Part shown: positions 30,691 to 39,750 of the stretch, piece after piece
How the letters are laid out: the number at the start of each line of letters is the position of its first letter
Numbering within the stretch: position 1 is the stretch's first letter
DNA from: Streptomyces sp. NBC_01267
Lineage (GTDB): Bacteria; Actinomycetota; Actinomycetes; Streptomycetales; Streptomycetaceae
NCBI RefSeq assembly: GCF_036241575.1
Contig: NZ_CP108455.1
Coordinates: 3,840,001-3,904,000, forward strand
Reading direction: 5' to 3'
DNA: 64,000 nt
The notes under the pieces: model-generated
What the model was told of the DNA's origin: nothing
Seen by the model: the letters and a program-made list of their open reading frames with translations, nothing else
Databases searched by the model: none
Program-made: the position numbers and the translations under genes

Positions 30691-32331
30691 ATGAGCCAGG
30701 ACGGCGCGCAGGGCCGCTACGCGGGAGATTCCGTCGCCGGGGGGCGCTACCAGCTGCGGGACCTGCTCGGCGAGGGCGGCATGGCGTCCGTGTACCTGGC
30801 GTACGACGCGGCCCTGGACCGTCAGGTCGCCATCAAGACGCTCCATACGGAGCTGGGGCGCGAGCAGTCGTTCCGCGAACGGTTCCGGCGCGAGGCCCAG
30901 GCGGTCGCCAAGCTCTCCCACACCAACATCGTCTCGGTCTTCGACACCGGCGAGGACACCCTCGGCGACGCGCTGATGCCGTACATCGTCATGGAGTACG
31001 TGGAGGGGCAGCCGCTCGGCTCCGTGCTCCAGGCGGACATCACCCGGTACGGCGCGATGCCCGCCGACAAGGCGCTCAAGATCACCGCCGATGTGCTGGC
31101 CGCGCTGGAGGCCAGCCACGAGATGGGTCTGGTCCACCGGGACATCAAGCCGGGCAACGTGATGATGACCAAGCGCAACGTGGTCAAGGTCATGGACTTC
31201 GGCATCGCCCGCGCCATGCAGTCCGGCGTCACCTCGATGACGCAGACCGGCATGGTCGTGGGCACCCCGCAGTACCTCTCGCCCGAGCAGGCGCTGGGCC
31301 GCGGGGTGGACGCGCGGTCCGACCTCTACTCGGTCGGCATCATGCTCTTCCAGCTGCTGACCGGCCGCCTGCCGTTCGACGCGGACTCGCCGCTGGCGAT
31401 CGCGTACGCGCATGTGCAGGAGGAGCCGGTCGCTCCCTCGTCCATCAACCACTCGGTCCCCCCGGCGGTCGACGCGCTGGTCGCGCGGGCGCTGAAGAAG
31501 AACCCGAACGAGCGGTTCCCCTCGGCGGCGGCCATGAGCGACGAGTGCATGCGGGTGATGGCGGCCGGCCGGGCCGCCGCCGCCCCGGTGATCATCGGGG
31601 GCGGCCCCGCCTCCAGCGGCGCGGGTGTCGGCTCCGCGGTCTTCCCGCCGGTGGACTCCTCGCTGCCGCAGAGCGGCCAGGTCCAGACGCCGTACCAGCC
31701 GGGCCCGTACGGCCCGCCGACCCCGGCACCCGTGCCCGCCCCGGACCCGTCGTACGGCTACCCCCAGCAGGGCGGCTACCCGGCACCGGCACCGCAGCCC
31801 CAGCCGTACGCACCGCAGCCGCAGTACGGGATGCAGACCCCGCCGCCGTACGCCATCTCGCCGGCCGCGCCCGGGCGGAACGGCTCAGGGGGCGGCAGGC
31901 GGAACACCTCGGTCATGGTCGGCGCGGTCGTGGTGGTGCTGCTGGTCGTCGGCGGCGTGCTCGCGACGATGCACTTCAACAACAAGAAGGACGACAACAG
32001 CGCGGCCGGCGACCCCAGCGCCGGCGCATCGGCGAAGCCGGGCCACCGGGGACCCGAGCGGAACCGGACGATCGACCCGACGAAGTGCACGTCCCCGTCC
32101 GCGGGCGCCACCGATCCGAGCAAGATCCTGGTGCCCAACTTCCAGTACAAGGACATCCGGTCGGTGAAGGACTGCGCCCAGAAAGCGGGCTGGCACCTCA
32201 CCATTCAGGACGTCCCCAACGGGCAGTGGGCGCAGGACGTCATCGTCAGCCAGTACCCGGCGGCGAGCACCAACGTCGACCCCAAGGACCTCACCATCAC
32301 GGTGCAGGTCTCCACAGGGGACGCACCGTAG
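30691..32331 (+). CDS. Membrane Ser/Thr protein kinase with a single PASTA-like domain
   Basis: This 546-residue Hanks-type kinase has the Gly loop LGEGGMASVY, Lys49, HRDIKPGN (Asp151), DFG (Asp169) and the activation loop MTQTGMVVGTPQYLSPEQ. A Pro/Tyr/Gln-rich juxtamembrane linker (about 330-415) is followed by one transmembrane segment (about 424-446). The outer end, residues about 485-546, reads LVPNFQYKDIRSVKDCAQKAG and a closing LTITVQVSTG, a single PASTA-like repeat. PASTA domains sense muropeptides or lipid II. GGGGGAG lies before ATG 30691. It is followed by a strong terminator. Confidence 0.92.
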   Translation: MSQDGAQGRYAGDSVAGGRYQLRDLLGEGGMASVYLAYDAALDRQVAIKTLHTELGREQSFRERFRREAQAVAKLSHTNIVSVFDTGEDTLGDALMPYIVMEYVEGQPLGSVLQADITRYGAMPADKALKITADVLAALEASHEMGLVHRDIKPGNVMMTKRNVVKVMDFGIARAMQSGVTSMTQTGMVVGTPQYLSPEQALGRGVDARSDLYSVGIMLFQLLTGRLPFDADSPLAIAYAHVQEEPVAPSSINHSVPPAVDALVARALKKNPNERFPSAAAMSDECMRVMAAGRAAAAPVIIGGGPASSGAGVGSAVFPPVDSSLPQSGQVQTPYQPGPYGPPTPAPVPAPDPSYGYPQQGGYPAPAPQPQPYAPQPQYGMQTPPPYAISPAAPGRNGSGGGRRNTSVMVGAVVVVLLVVGGVLATMHFNNKKDDNSAAGDPSAGASAKPGHRGPERNRTIDPTKCTSPSAGATDPSKILVPNFQYKDIRSVKDCAQKAGWHLTIQDVPNGQWAQDVIVSQYPAASTNVDPKDLTITVQVSTGDAP

Positions 32332-32364
32332 GTCTGTAGGTCTGTAGGTCGGCAGAACAGCGGG

Positions 32365-32397
32365 CCCCGTACACATTTCGGTGTGTGCGGGGTCTTT
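32365..32397 (+). terminator. Intrinsic terminator after the PASTA-type kinase
   Basis: Arms 32365-32375 and 32382-32392 form an 11-bp stem (one G-T pair), followed by TCTTTT. It is 34 nt after the kinase stop and has one of the clearest U-tracts in the window. Confidence 0.85.
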
Positions 32398-32485
32398 TGC
32401 TGTTCCTGAGATGCCGGAAATGTTCTGGGATGTGACGCTGGATTCGTTGTTGCTTTCTGCCTTCCGCCGGGAAAGAGGGGCCCCA

Positions 32486-33205
32486 GTGATCGGTCTGGTG
32501 GCGTGTGCCGTGCTTCTGTCCCCGGCGGCGGTGTACGCCGAAGCCCCCTCGCCCGGAATCAGCCTGCCGACGGCGCCGAGCGCGGCGGCGGACGCGGTTC
32601 CCGGCGCCGCGGCGGGGGCGCTTCCCGGCGCGGTCCCGGGCGCGGTTCCCGGCGAGATCCCCCGGGCGGTTCCCGGCGTCGCCCCCGGTGCCGTACCGGG
32701 CGCCGCCCCGAGCGTCGCACCGAGCCGTGGCCCGCACGGTGGCCACGGCCCGGCGAAGACCCGCCCCGGCACCGGCCGCCCCTCCGCCCACGCGGCGCCC
32801 GGCGCGACCCCCGCGCCCTCGCTCGCCGGCGGGCGGGCCGGGGTGGGGCGCACCCGGCCGGGCCGGACCACCGGCCCCTCCGTCCCGCCCTCCACCTCGC
32901 CCGGACTCAGCGCCCGCCCGAGCGCGGCGGCCCGGGTGAAGGTGTCGCCGCCCGCGCCCGCACCGGTCCGACGGACGGCCGCACACCAGCCCCTGGCCCC
33001 CAGCAGCGCCGAGGACGCCTGGACACCGGCCTCCACCCCCACCCCGGTCCACACCCCCAGCGGCGCAGCGGTCGCCGCCCAGGAGTCCGCGCCCCAGACC
33101 GTCGCACGGTCCAGCTCACTGCCGGCGCGCGTAGGGGCGCTGGGGGCCGGACTCACCCTGGTCGGGCTCGGCCTCGGCTTCCTGGGCATGCGACTGCGCA
33201 GGTGA
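32486..33205 (+). CDS. Secreted Pro/Ala/Gly-rich protein with C-terminal membrane anchor
   Basis: This is an unrecognised protein of 239 residues. GTG 32486, with GAGGGG upstream, yields a short signal peptide (VIGLVACAVLLSPAAVYA, then EAPSPG). An imperfect repeat of A-V-P-G-type tetra/pentapeptides follows (about 40-75), then a Pro/Thr/Arg-rich middle. The protein ends in a hydrophobic segment (GALGAGLTLVGLGLGFLGM) with LRR at the end, as in a tail-anchored surface protein. No sortase LPxTG is present. The low-complexity sequence prevents any functional call. An earlier in-frame ATG at 32411 is less likely, as it lacks a ribosome site. Confidence 0.65.
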   Translation: MIGLVACAVLLSPAAVYAEAPSPGISLPTAPSAAADAVPGAAAGALPGAVPGAVPGEIPRAVPGVAPGAVPGAAPSVAPSRGPHGGHGPAKTRPGTGRPSAHAAPGATPAPSLAGGRAGVGRTRPGRTTGPSVPPSTSPGLSARPSAAARVKVSPPAPAPVRRTAAHQPLAPSSAEDAWTPASTPTPVHTPSGAAVAAQESAPQTVARSSSLPARVGALGAGLTLVGLGLGFLGMRLRR

Positions 33206-33226
33206 ACGGAGTTTGCATCCACCGGC

Positions 33227-33250
33227 ATACTCGGTATACATACTGAGTAT
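33227..33250. promoter_or_regulatory. PadR-type operator overlapping the padR start codon
   Basis: A 24-bp imperfect palindrome has arms ATACTCGGTATA (33227-33238) and CATACTGAGTAT (33239-33250) that agree at 10 of 12 positions. It covers the likely promoter and reaches into the ATG at 33249. It is probably the autoregulatory site of the PadR protein. Confidence 0.6.
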
Positions 33251-33860
33251 GTCAATCCGTCACGGGCTACTGGCCCTCCTGGAACGTGGCCCCCGCTACG
33301 GCTCCCAACTCCGTACCGAGTTCGAGTCCCGCACCGGTGCCACCTGGCCCCTGAACGTCGGGCAGGTCTACACGACCCTCAGCCGTCTGGAGCGCGACGG
33401 ACTGGTCTCCCAGGACTCCGAGGACGACGCGGGCCACGCGCTGTACGCCATCACCGACGAGGGCCGTACCGAACTGCGGGGCTGGTACGGAGCCCCCGTC
33501 GACCGCACCAGTCCGGCCCGCGACGAGCTGGCCATCAAGCTCGCCATGGCCGTCGGGGCGCCCGGCGTGGACATCCGCGCGGTGATCCAGGCCCAGCGCC
33601 ATCACACGGTGAAGGCGATGCAGGACTACACCAGGCTCAAGGCCCAGGCCCTGGAGACGGCCCCGGCCAACCGCGACGAGGTGGCCTGGCTGCTCGTCCT
33701 GGAACAGCTGATCTTCCAGGCGGAGGCGGAGGCCCGCTGGCTCGACCACTGCGAGTCCCGCCTGGTCCGCCTCGCGGAAGCAGCGCAGACGGACCCGCTC
33801 CCCACCGCGCCGGGACAGAAGCCGGCAGCCAAGAAGCTGCGCGCCAAGTCCCGGCGCTGA
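33249..33860 (+). CDS. PadR family transcriptional regulator
   Basis: This 203-residue protein has the PadR winged helix (MSIRHGLLALLERGPRYGSQL, then WPLNVGQVYTTLSRLERDGLVSQ) and a longer C-terminal dimerisation part, with the usual helix near WLLVLEQLIFQAEAEARWLD and a basic tail. PadR proteins repress transporter genes and are released by small lipophilic or phenolic effectors. The ABC transporter genes begin 238 nt downstream in the same direction, so they are its likely targets. ATG 33249 has practically no leader, so the transcript is probably leaderless. Confidence 0.9.
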   Translation: MSIRHGLLALLERGPRYGSQLRTEFESRTGATWPLNVGQVYTTLSRLERDGLVSQDSEDDAGHALYAITDEGRTELRGWYGAPVDRTSPARDELAIKLAMAVGAPGVDIRAVIQAQRHHTVKAMQDYTRLKAQALETAPANRDEVAWLLVLEQLIFQAEAEARWLDHCESRLVRLAEAAQTDPLPTAPGQKPAAKKLRAKSRR

Positions 33861-34098
33861 CCGGACGCGCGGCCCCGCCCGCTCGCGCACCGAGCGCGCC
33901 GGGCCGCGTACCGGGGCGCTGTCCGGCCACCCGAACCGGACCCGCACCGGCCGCACATCCCACGCACGCCCCGGCACGTCCAGCCCCGCCCGGCCCGCCC
34001 GGAGCCGCAGCACAACGCCTGCGGACGGCGCACGGACCCGGCCCGAGGGCAGCGCCGACCGACCACCGTGACCCACACACCCACCCCCAGGGGGACCC

Positions 34099-34839
34099 GT
34101 GCTCGCACCAGCCGTCACACCACCCGTACTGGAACTGCGTAACCTCACCCGCACCCACGGCACAGGAATCGCCGAGGTACACGCCCTGCGCGGAGTGAAC
34201 ATCTCCGTCCACGCGGGCGAACTCGTCGCCGTCATGGGCCCGTCGGGCTCCGGCAAGTCCACCCTGCTGACCCTGGCAGGCGGTCTGGACACGGCGACTT
34301 CCGGCCAAGTGATCATCGAGGGCCAGGACATCGGCGCTCTCAGCCACAAGCAGATATCCGCGCTGCGCCGCCGCAGCGTCGGCTACGTCTTCCAGGACTA
34401 CAACCTCATCCCCGCCCTCACCGCCGCGGAGAACGTGGCGCTGCCCCGCGAACTCGACGGCATATCCGTCCGCAAAGCCCGCAAAGAGGCCAGGGACGCG
34501 CTCGCGGAGATGAACCTCGCCGACGTGACCGACCGTTTCCCCGACGAGATGTCAGGCGGCCAGCAGCAGCGGGTGGCCATCGCCCGCGCGCTCGTCGGCG
34601 ACCGGCGCCTCGTACTCGCCGACGAGCCGACCGGCGCCCTGGACTCCGAGACCGGGGAGACCGTGCTGGCCCTGCTCCGCAACCGCTGCGACGCGGGCGC
34701 GGCGGGCGTCATGGTCACGCACGAACCGCGGTACGCCGCCTGGGCCGACCGCGTCGTGTTCCTGCGCGACGGCTCGGTGGTCGACCAGACCCTGACCGTG
34801 GGCGCCGATTCGCTGCTCACCGCCGAGGGTGCCCAGTGA
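34099..34839 (+). CDS. ABC transporter ATP-binding protein (MacB/LolD type)
   Basis: This 246-residue ATPase has Walker A GPSGSGKST (47-55), Q-loop VFQDYNLI, signature MSGGQQQRVA (151-160), Walker B LVLADEPTGALD and the H-loop MVTHEPRYA. The class is that of FtsX/MacB permease partners, which use ATP for mechanical work on lipids, peptides or cell-wall enzymes rather than simple import. GTG 34099 follows AGGGGGACCC. Its stop overlaps the start of the permease (GTGA), giving translational coupling. PadR upstream probably controls both. Confidence 0.93.
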   Translation: MLAPAVTPPVLELRNLTRTHGTGIAEVHALRGVNISVHAGELVAVMGPSGSGKSTLLTLAGGLDTATSGQVIIEGQDIGALSHKQISALRRRSVGYVFQDYNLIPALTAAENVALPRELDGISVRKARKEARDALAEMNLADVTDRFPDEMSGGQQQRVAIARALVGDRRLVLADEPTGALDSETGETVLALLRNRCDAGAAGVMVTHEPRYAAWADRVVFLRDGSVVDQTLTVGADSLLTAEGAQ

Positions 34840-37697
34840 GCGCTCTCTCGGGATGGCGCGCCGCCATCCGTATCGCCCGCCGGGACGCGCTACGGGCCAA
34901 GGGCCGAAGTGCCCTGGTCGTGGCCATGATCGCGCTGCCGGTGCTCGGCGTCACGGCCGCCGACATCACCTACCACAGCGCCTCCCTGACCACGGCCGAG
35001 AAGCTGAGCGCCGAACTGGGCTCCGCCGACGCCCTGTTCCGTGACCCCTCCATGGGAGGTGGTCCGATCGAGCAGATGCCGGAGATGGATCCGTACCAGC
35101 CGGTCGACCAGGACTCAACGGGTACGAAGCCCGACTCCGCGGTGGATCTCGCCGCCGTGCTGCCGCCCGGCGCGAAGAGCATCACGCAGCAGTACATGAA
35201 TGCCACCGTCACTACCAAGTACGGCATCAAGAACACCGCACTCACCGAGCTGAAGACCGCCGACCCGCTGGTGCGCGGCATGATCGAGCTGGTGAACGGC
35301 CGCTTCCCGAAGACCGACAGCGAGATGGTCGCCAATGAGGCCTTCCTGAAGTCGTCCGGTCTGCACATCGGCTCGCAGACCACGGTCCGCGGCGCCGGCA
35401 GGACCTTCACGATCACCGGCTCGGTGGAACTTCCCGCCGATCTGAAGCACGACTACCTGTACGTCAACCCCGGTGCTCTCATCGCCCCTTGGAAGCAGGC
35501 CGCCGCCAAGGACAGGACCATGGAGGAGCCCCAGGCCGGCACCGTCGACCTGCTCGTCAAGACCGCCGGAAGCACCGGCGTGAGCTGGAAGGACGTCCTG
35601 GCGGCCAACAAGAAGGGCGTCCTCGTCGAGTCCCGCCGGGTCTTCCTCGACCCGCCGCCGCTCTCCGAGGTCCCGATGGCCTCGCACGGGAGCTACCAGG
35701 CGCCCGGCAAGGGCATGAAGGTCACCGCGGCGCTGGCGACCGTCGTCGCCATGGCGATGCTGGAGATCGTGCTGCTCGCCGGACCGGCCTTCGCGGTCGG
35801 CGCCCGCCGCTCACGACGCCAGCTCGGCCTCGTCGGGACCTGCGGCGGGAACCGCAGGCACATCCGCGCCGTGGTGCTCTCCGGAGGGCTCGTCCTGGGC
35901 GCCGCGGGCGCCGTGGCAGGCACGATCGTCGGCCTCGGCCTGACCTACCTGCTCCGTCCGCTGATCGAGAGCTGGGCCGGCCAGCGCTTCGGCACCATCG
36001 AGCTCCACTCCGGAGAACTGCTCGGCATCGCGGTGATCGGCCTGGTCACCGGCGTGCTGGCCGCGCTGGCCCCGGCGATCGTGGCGGGCCGTCAGCCGAT
36101 CCTCGAATCCCTCACGGGCCGCCGCGGGGTGCGCCGCTCCTCGCGCGTGATGCCGGTGCTCGGGCTCATCGCCATCGGGGTCGGCCTCTGCCTGGCCGTC
36201 CTCGGCGGTCTCAGCGGTCGCGCCACGAGCGTGTCTGTCGGCTCGGTCATCGCCGAACTCGGCGTCCTCGCCTGTATCCCGGTCATCGTCGGCTCGCTCG
36301 GAAAGCTCGGCCGCTTCTTCCCGCTCTCCCCGCGGCTCGCCCTGCGCGACGCGGCCCGCAACCGGGGCCGTACGGCGCCCGCGGTCGCCGCGGTGATGGC
36401 CGCGGTCGCGGGCACCATCGCGATCTCGACGTACACCGCGAGCACCCAGGCGGAGCAGGACTACGGCAGGCACTCATCGGTACCCAAGGGCGTCGTCTCG
36501 ATCAACGCCGACACCTACGGGGAGCGCGCCGACCCGGCCAGGGCACTGGCGCTCGCCCGCAAGGTCGCCGAACGCGACCTGCCCGTGAAGGGCGCACCCG
36601 CCACCATCAACCGGGTGTGGGCGGGCAGCGACTGCAACCACTTCCCGGACGCGGACACCTCGAACTGCGGCGCGCTGGACCTGGTCAGGCCGGCGGCGAA
36701 CAACTGCCCGCTCCTCGCGGCCGGCGGCAAGACCCTCGCCGCCAAGCTCTCCGCCGACGAGCACAAGAAGCTGGTGAACTCGCCGAAGTGCAAGGACGCG
36801 GAGTACCCCGACACCATGTTCGGCAATGACGGCGAGATCGTCGTCGGGGACGCTGCGGTGCTGCGCGTCTACGCCGGCATGAAGGACCCGGCGGCGGAGA
36901 AGGCGCTGGCTGCGGGCGTGCCCGTACTCCTCAACAACGCGTACGCCGACGCGGACGGCAAGGCCACCGTCAAGGCCCTCCACAGCTACATCGCCGAGGA
37001 CAAGCAGAACCGGAAGCTGCACCCCGGCAAGGCCAGGAGCACCGTCACCAGGCTCGCCGTGTACAAGGCGGCCGACCGTTACGCGGCGACCCCGGGCATC
37101 CGCATGGTCATGCCGCAGGCCACCGCCGACCGGCTGGGCCTCCACTACGGACCCACCCTCAACGTCTACGCGACGACGCAGACGCCGACCGACGCGCAGG
37201 TGCAGCACTTCAACGACGGTGTGTCCCAGGCCGGAAACGGTGTCAGCCTCCAGCAGAACGACACCTCGTCCGGCACCACCGACATCACCATGCTGATCCT
37301 CGCCCTGTTCTCCGGTGTGGTGACCCTGGGTGCCGCGGCCATCACCACCGGCCTGGCGAAGGCCGATGCCGAGGCCGACCTGACGACGCTCAGCGCCATC
37401 GGCGCCCCGCCCCGCGTACGGCGCACGCTCAGCGGCTTCCAGTGCGCGGTGGTCGCGGGCACGGGCGTCCTGCTCGGCACCGCGGCAGGCGTGGTGCCCG
37501 CCATCGCGGTCCGGCTGACCGACATGCACCGGGCGCTGGCCAACATGCGGCTGCACCCGATGGACTCCGCGTACACGCCGATCGTGCTGCCGTGGCAGAC
37601 CATCGGCATCCTCGCCCTGGCGGTCCCGGTCCTGGCCGGCCTGCTGGCCGGTGTCTTCGTCCGGTCCCGCCTGGTCCTCGCCAGACGCGCGGGGTGA
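34836..37697 (+). CDS. FtsX-like ABC transporter permease
   Basis: This 953-residue permease has an N-terminal membrane segment (about 15-40), a large extracellular domain, a first FtsX bundle (about 290-460, with MAMLEIVLLAGPAFAVGARR), a central segment and second extracellular domain, and a second FtsX bundle (about 820-945). This is the long actinobacterial form with two FtsX domains in one chain, so a single polypeptide may work with two ATPase copies. It often exports antimicrobial compounds or takes part in envelope stress. It starts at GTG 34836 within the ATPase stop. Confidence 0.9.
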   Translation: MSALSGWRAAIRIARRDALRAKGRSALVVAMIALPVLGVTAADITYHSASLTTAEKLSAELGSADALFRDPSMGGGPIEQMPEMDPYQPVDQDSTGTKPDSAVDLAAVLPPGAKSITQQYMNATVTTKYGIKNTALTELKTADPLVRGMIELVNGRFPKTDSEMVANEAFLKSSGLHIGSQTTVRGAGRTFTITGSVELPADLKHDYLYVNPGALIAPWKQAAAKDRTMEEPQAGTVDLLVKTAGSTGVSWKDVLAANKKGVLVESRRVFLDPPPLSEVPMASHGSYQAPGKGMKVTAALATVVAMAMLEIVLLAGPAFAVGARRSRRQLGLVGTCGGNRRHIRAVVLSGGLVLGAAGAVAGTIVGLGLTYLLRPLIESWAGQRFGTIELHSGELLGIAVIGLVTGVLAALAPAIVAGRQPILESLTGRRGVRRSSRVMPVLGLIAIGVGLCLAVLGGLSGRATSVSVGSVIAELGVLACIPVIVGSLGKLGRFFPLSPRLALRDAARNRGRTAPAVAAVMAAVAGTIAISTYTASTQAEQDYGRHSSVPKGVVSINADTYGERADPARALALARKVAERDLPVKGAPATINRVWAGSDCNHFPDADTSNCGALDLVRPAANNCPLLAAGGKTLAAKLSADEHKKLVNSPKCKDAEYPDTMFGNDGEIVVGDAAVLRVYAGMKDPAAEKALAAGVPVLLNNAYADADGKATVKALHSYIAEDKQNRKLHPGKARSTVTRLAVYKAADRYAATPGIRMVMPQATADRLGLHYGPTLNVYATTQTPTDAQVQHFNDGVSQAGNGVSLQQNDTSSGTTDITMLILALFSGVVTLGAAAITTGLAKADAEADLTTLSAIGAPPRVRRTLSGFQCAVVAGTGVLLGTAAGVVPAIAVRLTDMHRALANMRLHPMDSAYTPIVLPWQTIGILALAVPVLAGLLAGVFVRSRLVLARRAG

Positions 37698-37823
37698 CGG
37701 GAGGACGGTGATGACGGGGTGACGGGGGGTGCACGGACGGTACGCATGGTGACACGCGGGGTGGATCACCCGGGATCGGGGGCACCACCTGCTCATGGAG
37801 TACGTGTGCGAGACAATGTCCCC

Positions 37824-38384
37824 ATGGAGATGCCGAGGAGTGAACGGTCGGAACAGTCGCAGGAGCACCCTCAAGTCCTCGTCGTGGGACAGGACGGGAT
37901 GGCACTCGGCGGCGGCGCCGGCGGTGACGACGAGTCGCGCGAGGTCCCAGTGACAGAAATGGTGGAGCAGCCCGCGAAGGTCATGCGCATCGGCAGCATG
38001 ATCAAACAGCTCCTGGAGGAGGTCCGGGCGGCTCCTCTCGACGAGGCGAGCCGCGTCCGTCTGAAGGACATCCATGCCTCGTCGGTGAAGGAGCTGGAGG
38101 ACGGCCTGGCCCCCGAGCTGGTGGAGGAGCTGGAACGCCTCTCCCTCCCCTTCACCGACGAGACCATCCCTTCGGAAGCGGAACTGCGCATCGCGCAGGC
38201 CCAGTTGGTGGGATGGCTGGAAGGTCTCTTCCACGGTATCCAGACGGCCCTGTTCGCCCAGCAGATGGCAGCACGGGCGCAGTTGGAGCAGATGCGCCGG
38301 GCCCTCCCGCCCGGCGCGGGCGGCCACGAGGACGACGACGAGGAAGGCGGCCACGGAGCGATCCGCTCGGGCCCCTACCTGTAA
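37824..38384 (+). CDS. bpa: Bacterial proteasome activator Bpa (PafE)
   Basis: This 186-residue protein matches the Bpa/PafE family, which forms dodecameric rings that open the 20S proteasome without ATP and feed it unfolded substrates. The helical core is seen: MRIGSMIKQLLEEVRAAPLD, then the KELEDGLAPELVEELERL helix and EAELRIAQAQLVGWLEGLFHGIQ. The gate-opening motif at the very end is GPYL, against GQYL in Mycobacterium tuberculosis (from memory). The tyrosine-leucine end is retained. ATG 37824 is chosen as it removes an unlikely leader; the N-terminal 45 residues are flexible. Confidence 0.88.
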   Translation: MEMPRSERSEQSQEHPQVLVVGQDGMALGGGAGGDDESREVPVTEMVEQPAKVMRIGSMIKQLLEEVRAAPLDEASRVRLKDIHASSVKELEDGLAPELVEELERLSLPFTDETIPSEAELRIAQAQLVGWLEGLFHGIQTALFAQQMAARAQLEQMRRALPPGAGGHEDDDEEGGHGAIRSGPYL

Positions 38385-38415
38385 GCGGCACCACCCCGAA
38401 CCGATGCCACGGACA

Positions 38416-38458
38416 CCGAGGCCCGGCCCCCTACGCGTGAGCGGGGGCCGGGCCTCGG
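38416..38458 (+). terminator. Terminator after bpa
   Basis: A perfect 16-bp inverted repeat (38416-38431 and 38443-38458) with an 11-nt loop lies 32 nt after the bpa stop. It lies between convergent genes and may also serve the quinone oxidoreductase. Confidence 0.85.
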
Positions 38459-38567
38459 CTGTGCCGGAGCCGTGTCGCCCCCTTCCGGAAGGGGGGAGCC
38501 GACCGGACAGGTCCCAGCCGATACGGAGGCGGGCGGTACGGAGGCGGTACGGAGGTCGCGAGGCCCG

Positions 38568-39545
38568 TTACGCCCGCAACAGCACCTTGCCCACGTGCAC
38601 CCCGGAATCCAGCACCCGGTGCCCCTCTGCCGCCAGAGCCATCGGCAGTTCCTGGTCCACCACGGGCCGTACCCGTCCCGCCGAGATCAGCGGCCAGACG
38701 TGCTCCCGCACGGCGGCGACGATCGCCGCCTTCTCACCGAGCGGCCGTGCCCGCAGCGACGTGGCCGTCACTGCCCCGCGCTTCGCCAGCAGGGTCGCGA
38801 GATTCAACTCGCCCTTCACACCGCCCTGCATGCCGATCACCGCGAGACGTCCGTTGACCGCGAGCGCGTTCACGTTCCGGTCCAGGTACTTCGCGCCGAC
38901 GATGTCGAGAATGACGTCCGCCCCCGCGCCGCCGGTGGCCTTGCTGATCTCCTCCACGAAGTCCTGCTCGCGGTAGTCGATCAACACGTCGGCCCCCAAC
39001 TCGGCACAGCGGGCCAGCTTCTCCTGGCTGCCCGCGGTAACCGCGACCCGCGCCCCCACCGCCTTGCCGAGCTGGATCGCCATCGTGCCGATCCCGCTCG
39101 ACCCGCCGTGCGCCAACAGCGTCTCGCCGGGCCGCAGATGAGCCACCATGAAGACGTTGGACCAGACCGTGCAGACCACCTCGGGCAGCCCGGCAGCCGT
39201 GACGAGGTCGACCCCGTCCGGCACCGGCAGCAACTGCCCCACCGGCACGGCGACCTTCTCCGCGTACCCGCCGCCACCCAGCAGTGCGCACACCTCGTCA
39301 CCGACGGCCCACCCCGCGACCCCGGGCCCGAGGGCCGCGATGCGCCCGGAGCATTCGAGACCGGGGTACCGCGACGCGCCCGGCGGCGGATCGTAGAAGC
39401 CCTGACGTTGCAACACATCGGCGCGGTTGACTGCGGACGCCACCACCTCGACGAGGACTTCGCCCTCGCCGGGGACGGGGTCAGGCACCTCGGCCCAGAC
39501 AAGCGCCTCGGGACCGCCAGGTTCGGGGATCGTGATCGCATGCAT
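38568..39545 (-). CDS. NAD(P)H-quinone oxidoreductase (zeta-crystallin type, MDR superfamily)
   Basis: This 325-residue protein of the medium-chain reductase superfamily lacks catalytic zinc. It begins MHAITIPEPGGPEALVWAEV and has VVASAVNRADVLQRQGFYDPPP, as in the PIG3/quinone oxidoreductase group, followed by the NADPH-binding HGGSSGIGTMAIQLGKA. It reduces quinones by one or two electrons in the cytosol. ATG 39545 gives the standard N-terminus; the frame extends farther upstream only because a degenerate tandem repeat there has no stops. Confidence 0.92.
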   Translation of the reverse strand: MHAITIPEPGGPEALVWAEVPDPVPGEGEVLVEVVASAVNRADVLQRQGFYDPPPGASRYPGLECSGRIAALGPGVAGWAVGDEVCALLGGGGYAEKVAVPVGQLLPVPDGVDLVTAAGLPEVVCTVWSNVFMVAHLRPGETLLAHGGSSGIGTMAIQLGKAVGARVAVTAGSQEKLARCAELGADVLIDYREQDFVEEISKATGGAGADVILDIVGAKYLDRNVNALAVNGRLAVIGMQGGVKGELNLATLLAKRGAVTATSLRARPLGEKAAIVAAVREHVWPLISAGRVRPVVDQELPMALAAEGHRVLDSGVHVGKVLLRA

Positions 39546-39566
39546 GAGCGCGAGGCTACTCCGCAC

Positions 39567-39750
39567 CGGGCCCGGCGAGGCCACTCGGCGCCGGACCGGG
39601 CGAGCAACCGTTCGGAGCCGGACCGGTTGAGATCGGCGCCGGACCGGGTTTGAGGCTGCCCGACGCCGGACCGGGTGCGGCTGGCCGGTACCGGACCGGG
39701 TGCGGCTACTCGGTGCCAAACCGGGTGCGGCTACTCGGTGCCGGACCCGG
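39567..39750. repeat. Degenerate tandem repeat of about 25 bp
   Basis: The word GCCGGACCGGG and close variants recur at 39590, 39617, 39638, 39665, 39690, 39715 and 39740, with spacing of 21 to 27 nt settling at 25. The last units carry GTGCGGCTACTCGGT. The array lies upstream of the oxidoreductase gene and extends into the 3' end of the ion-channel gene. Confidence 0.85.
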
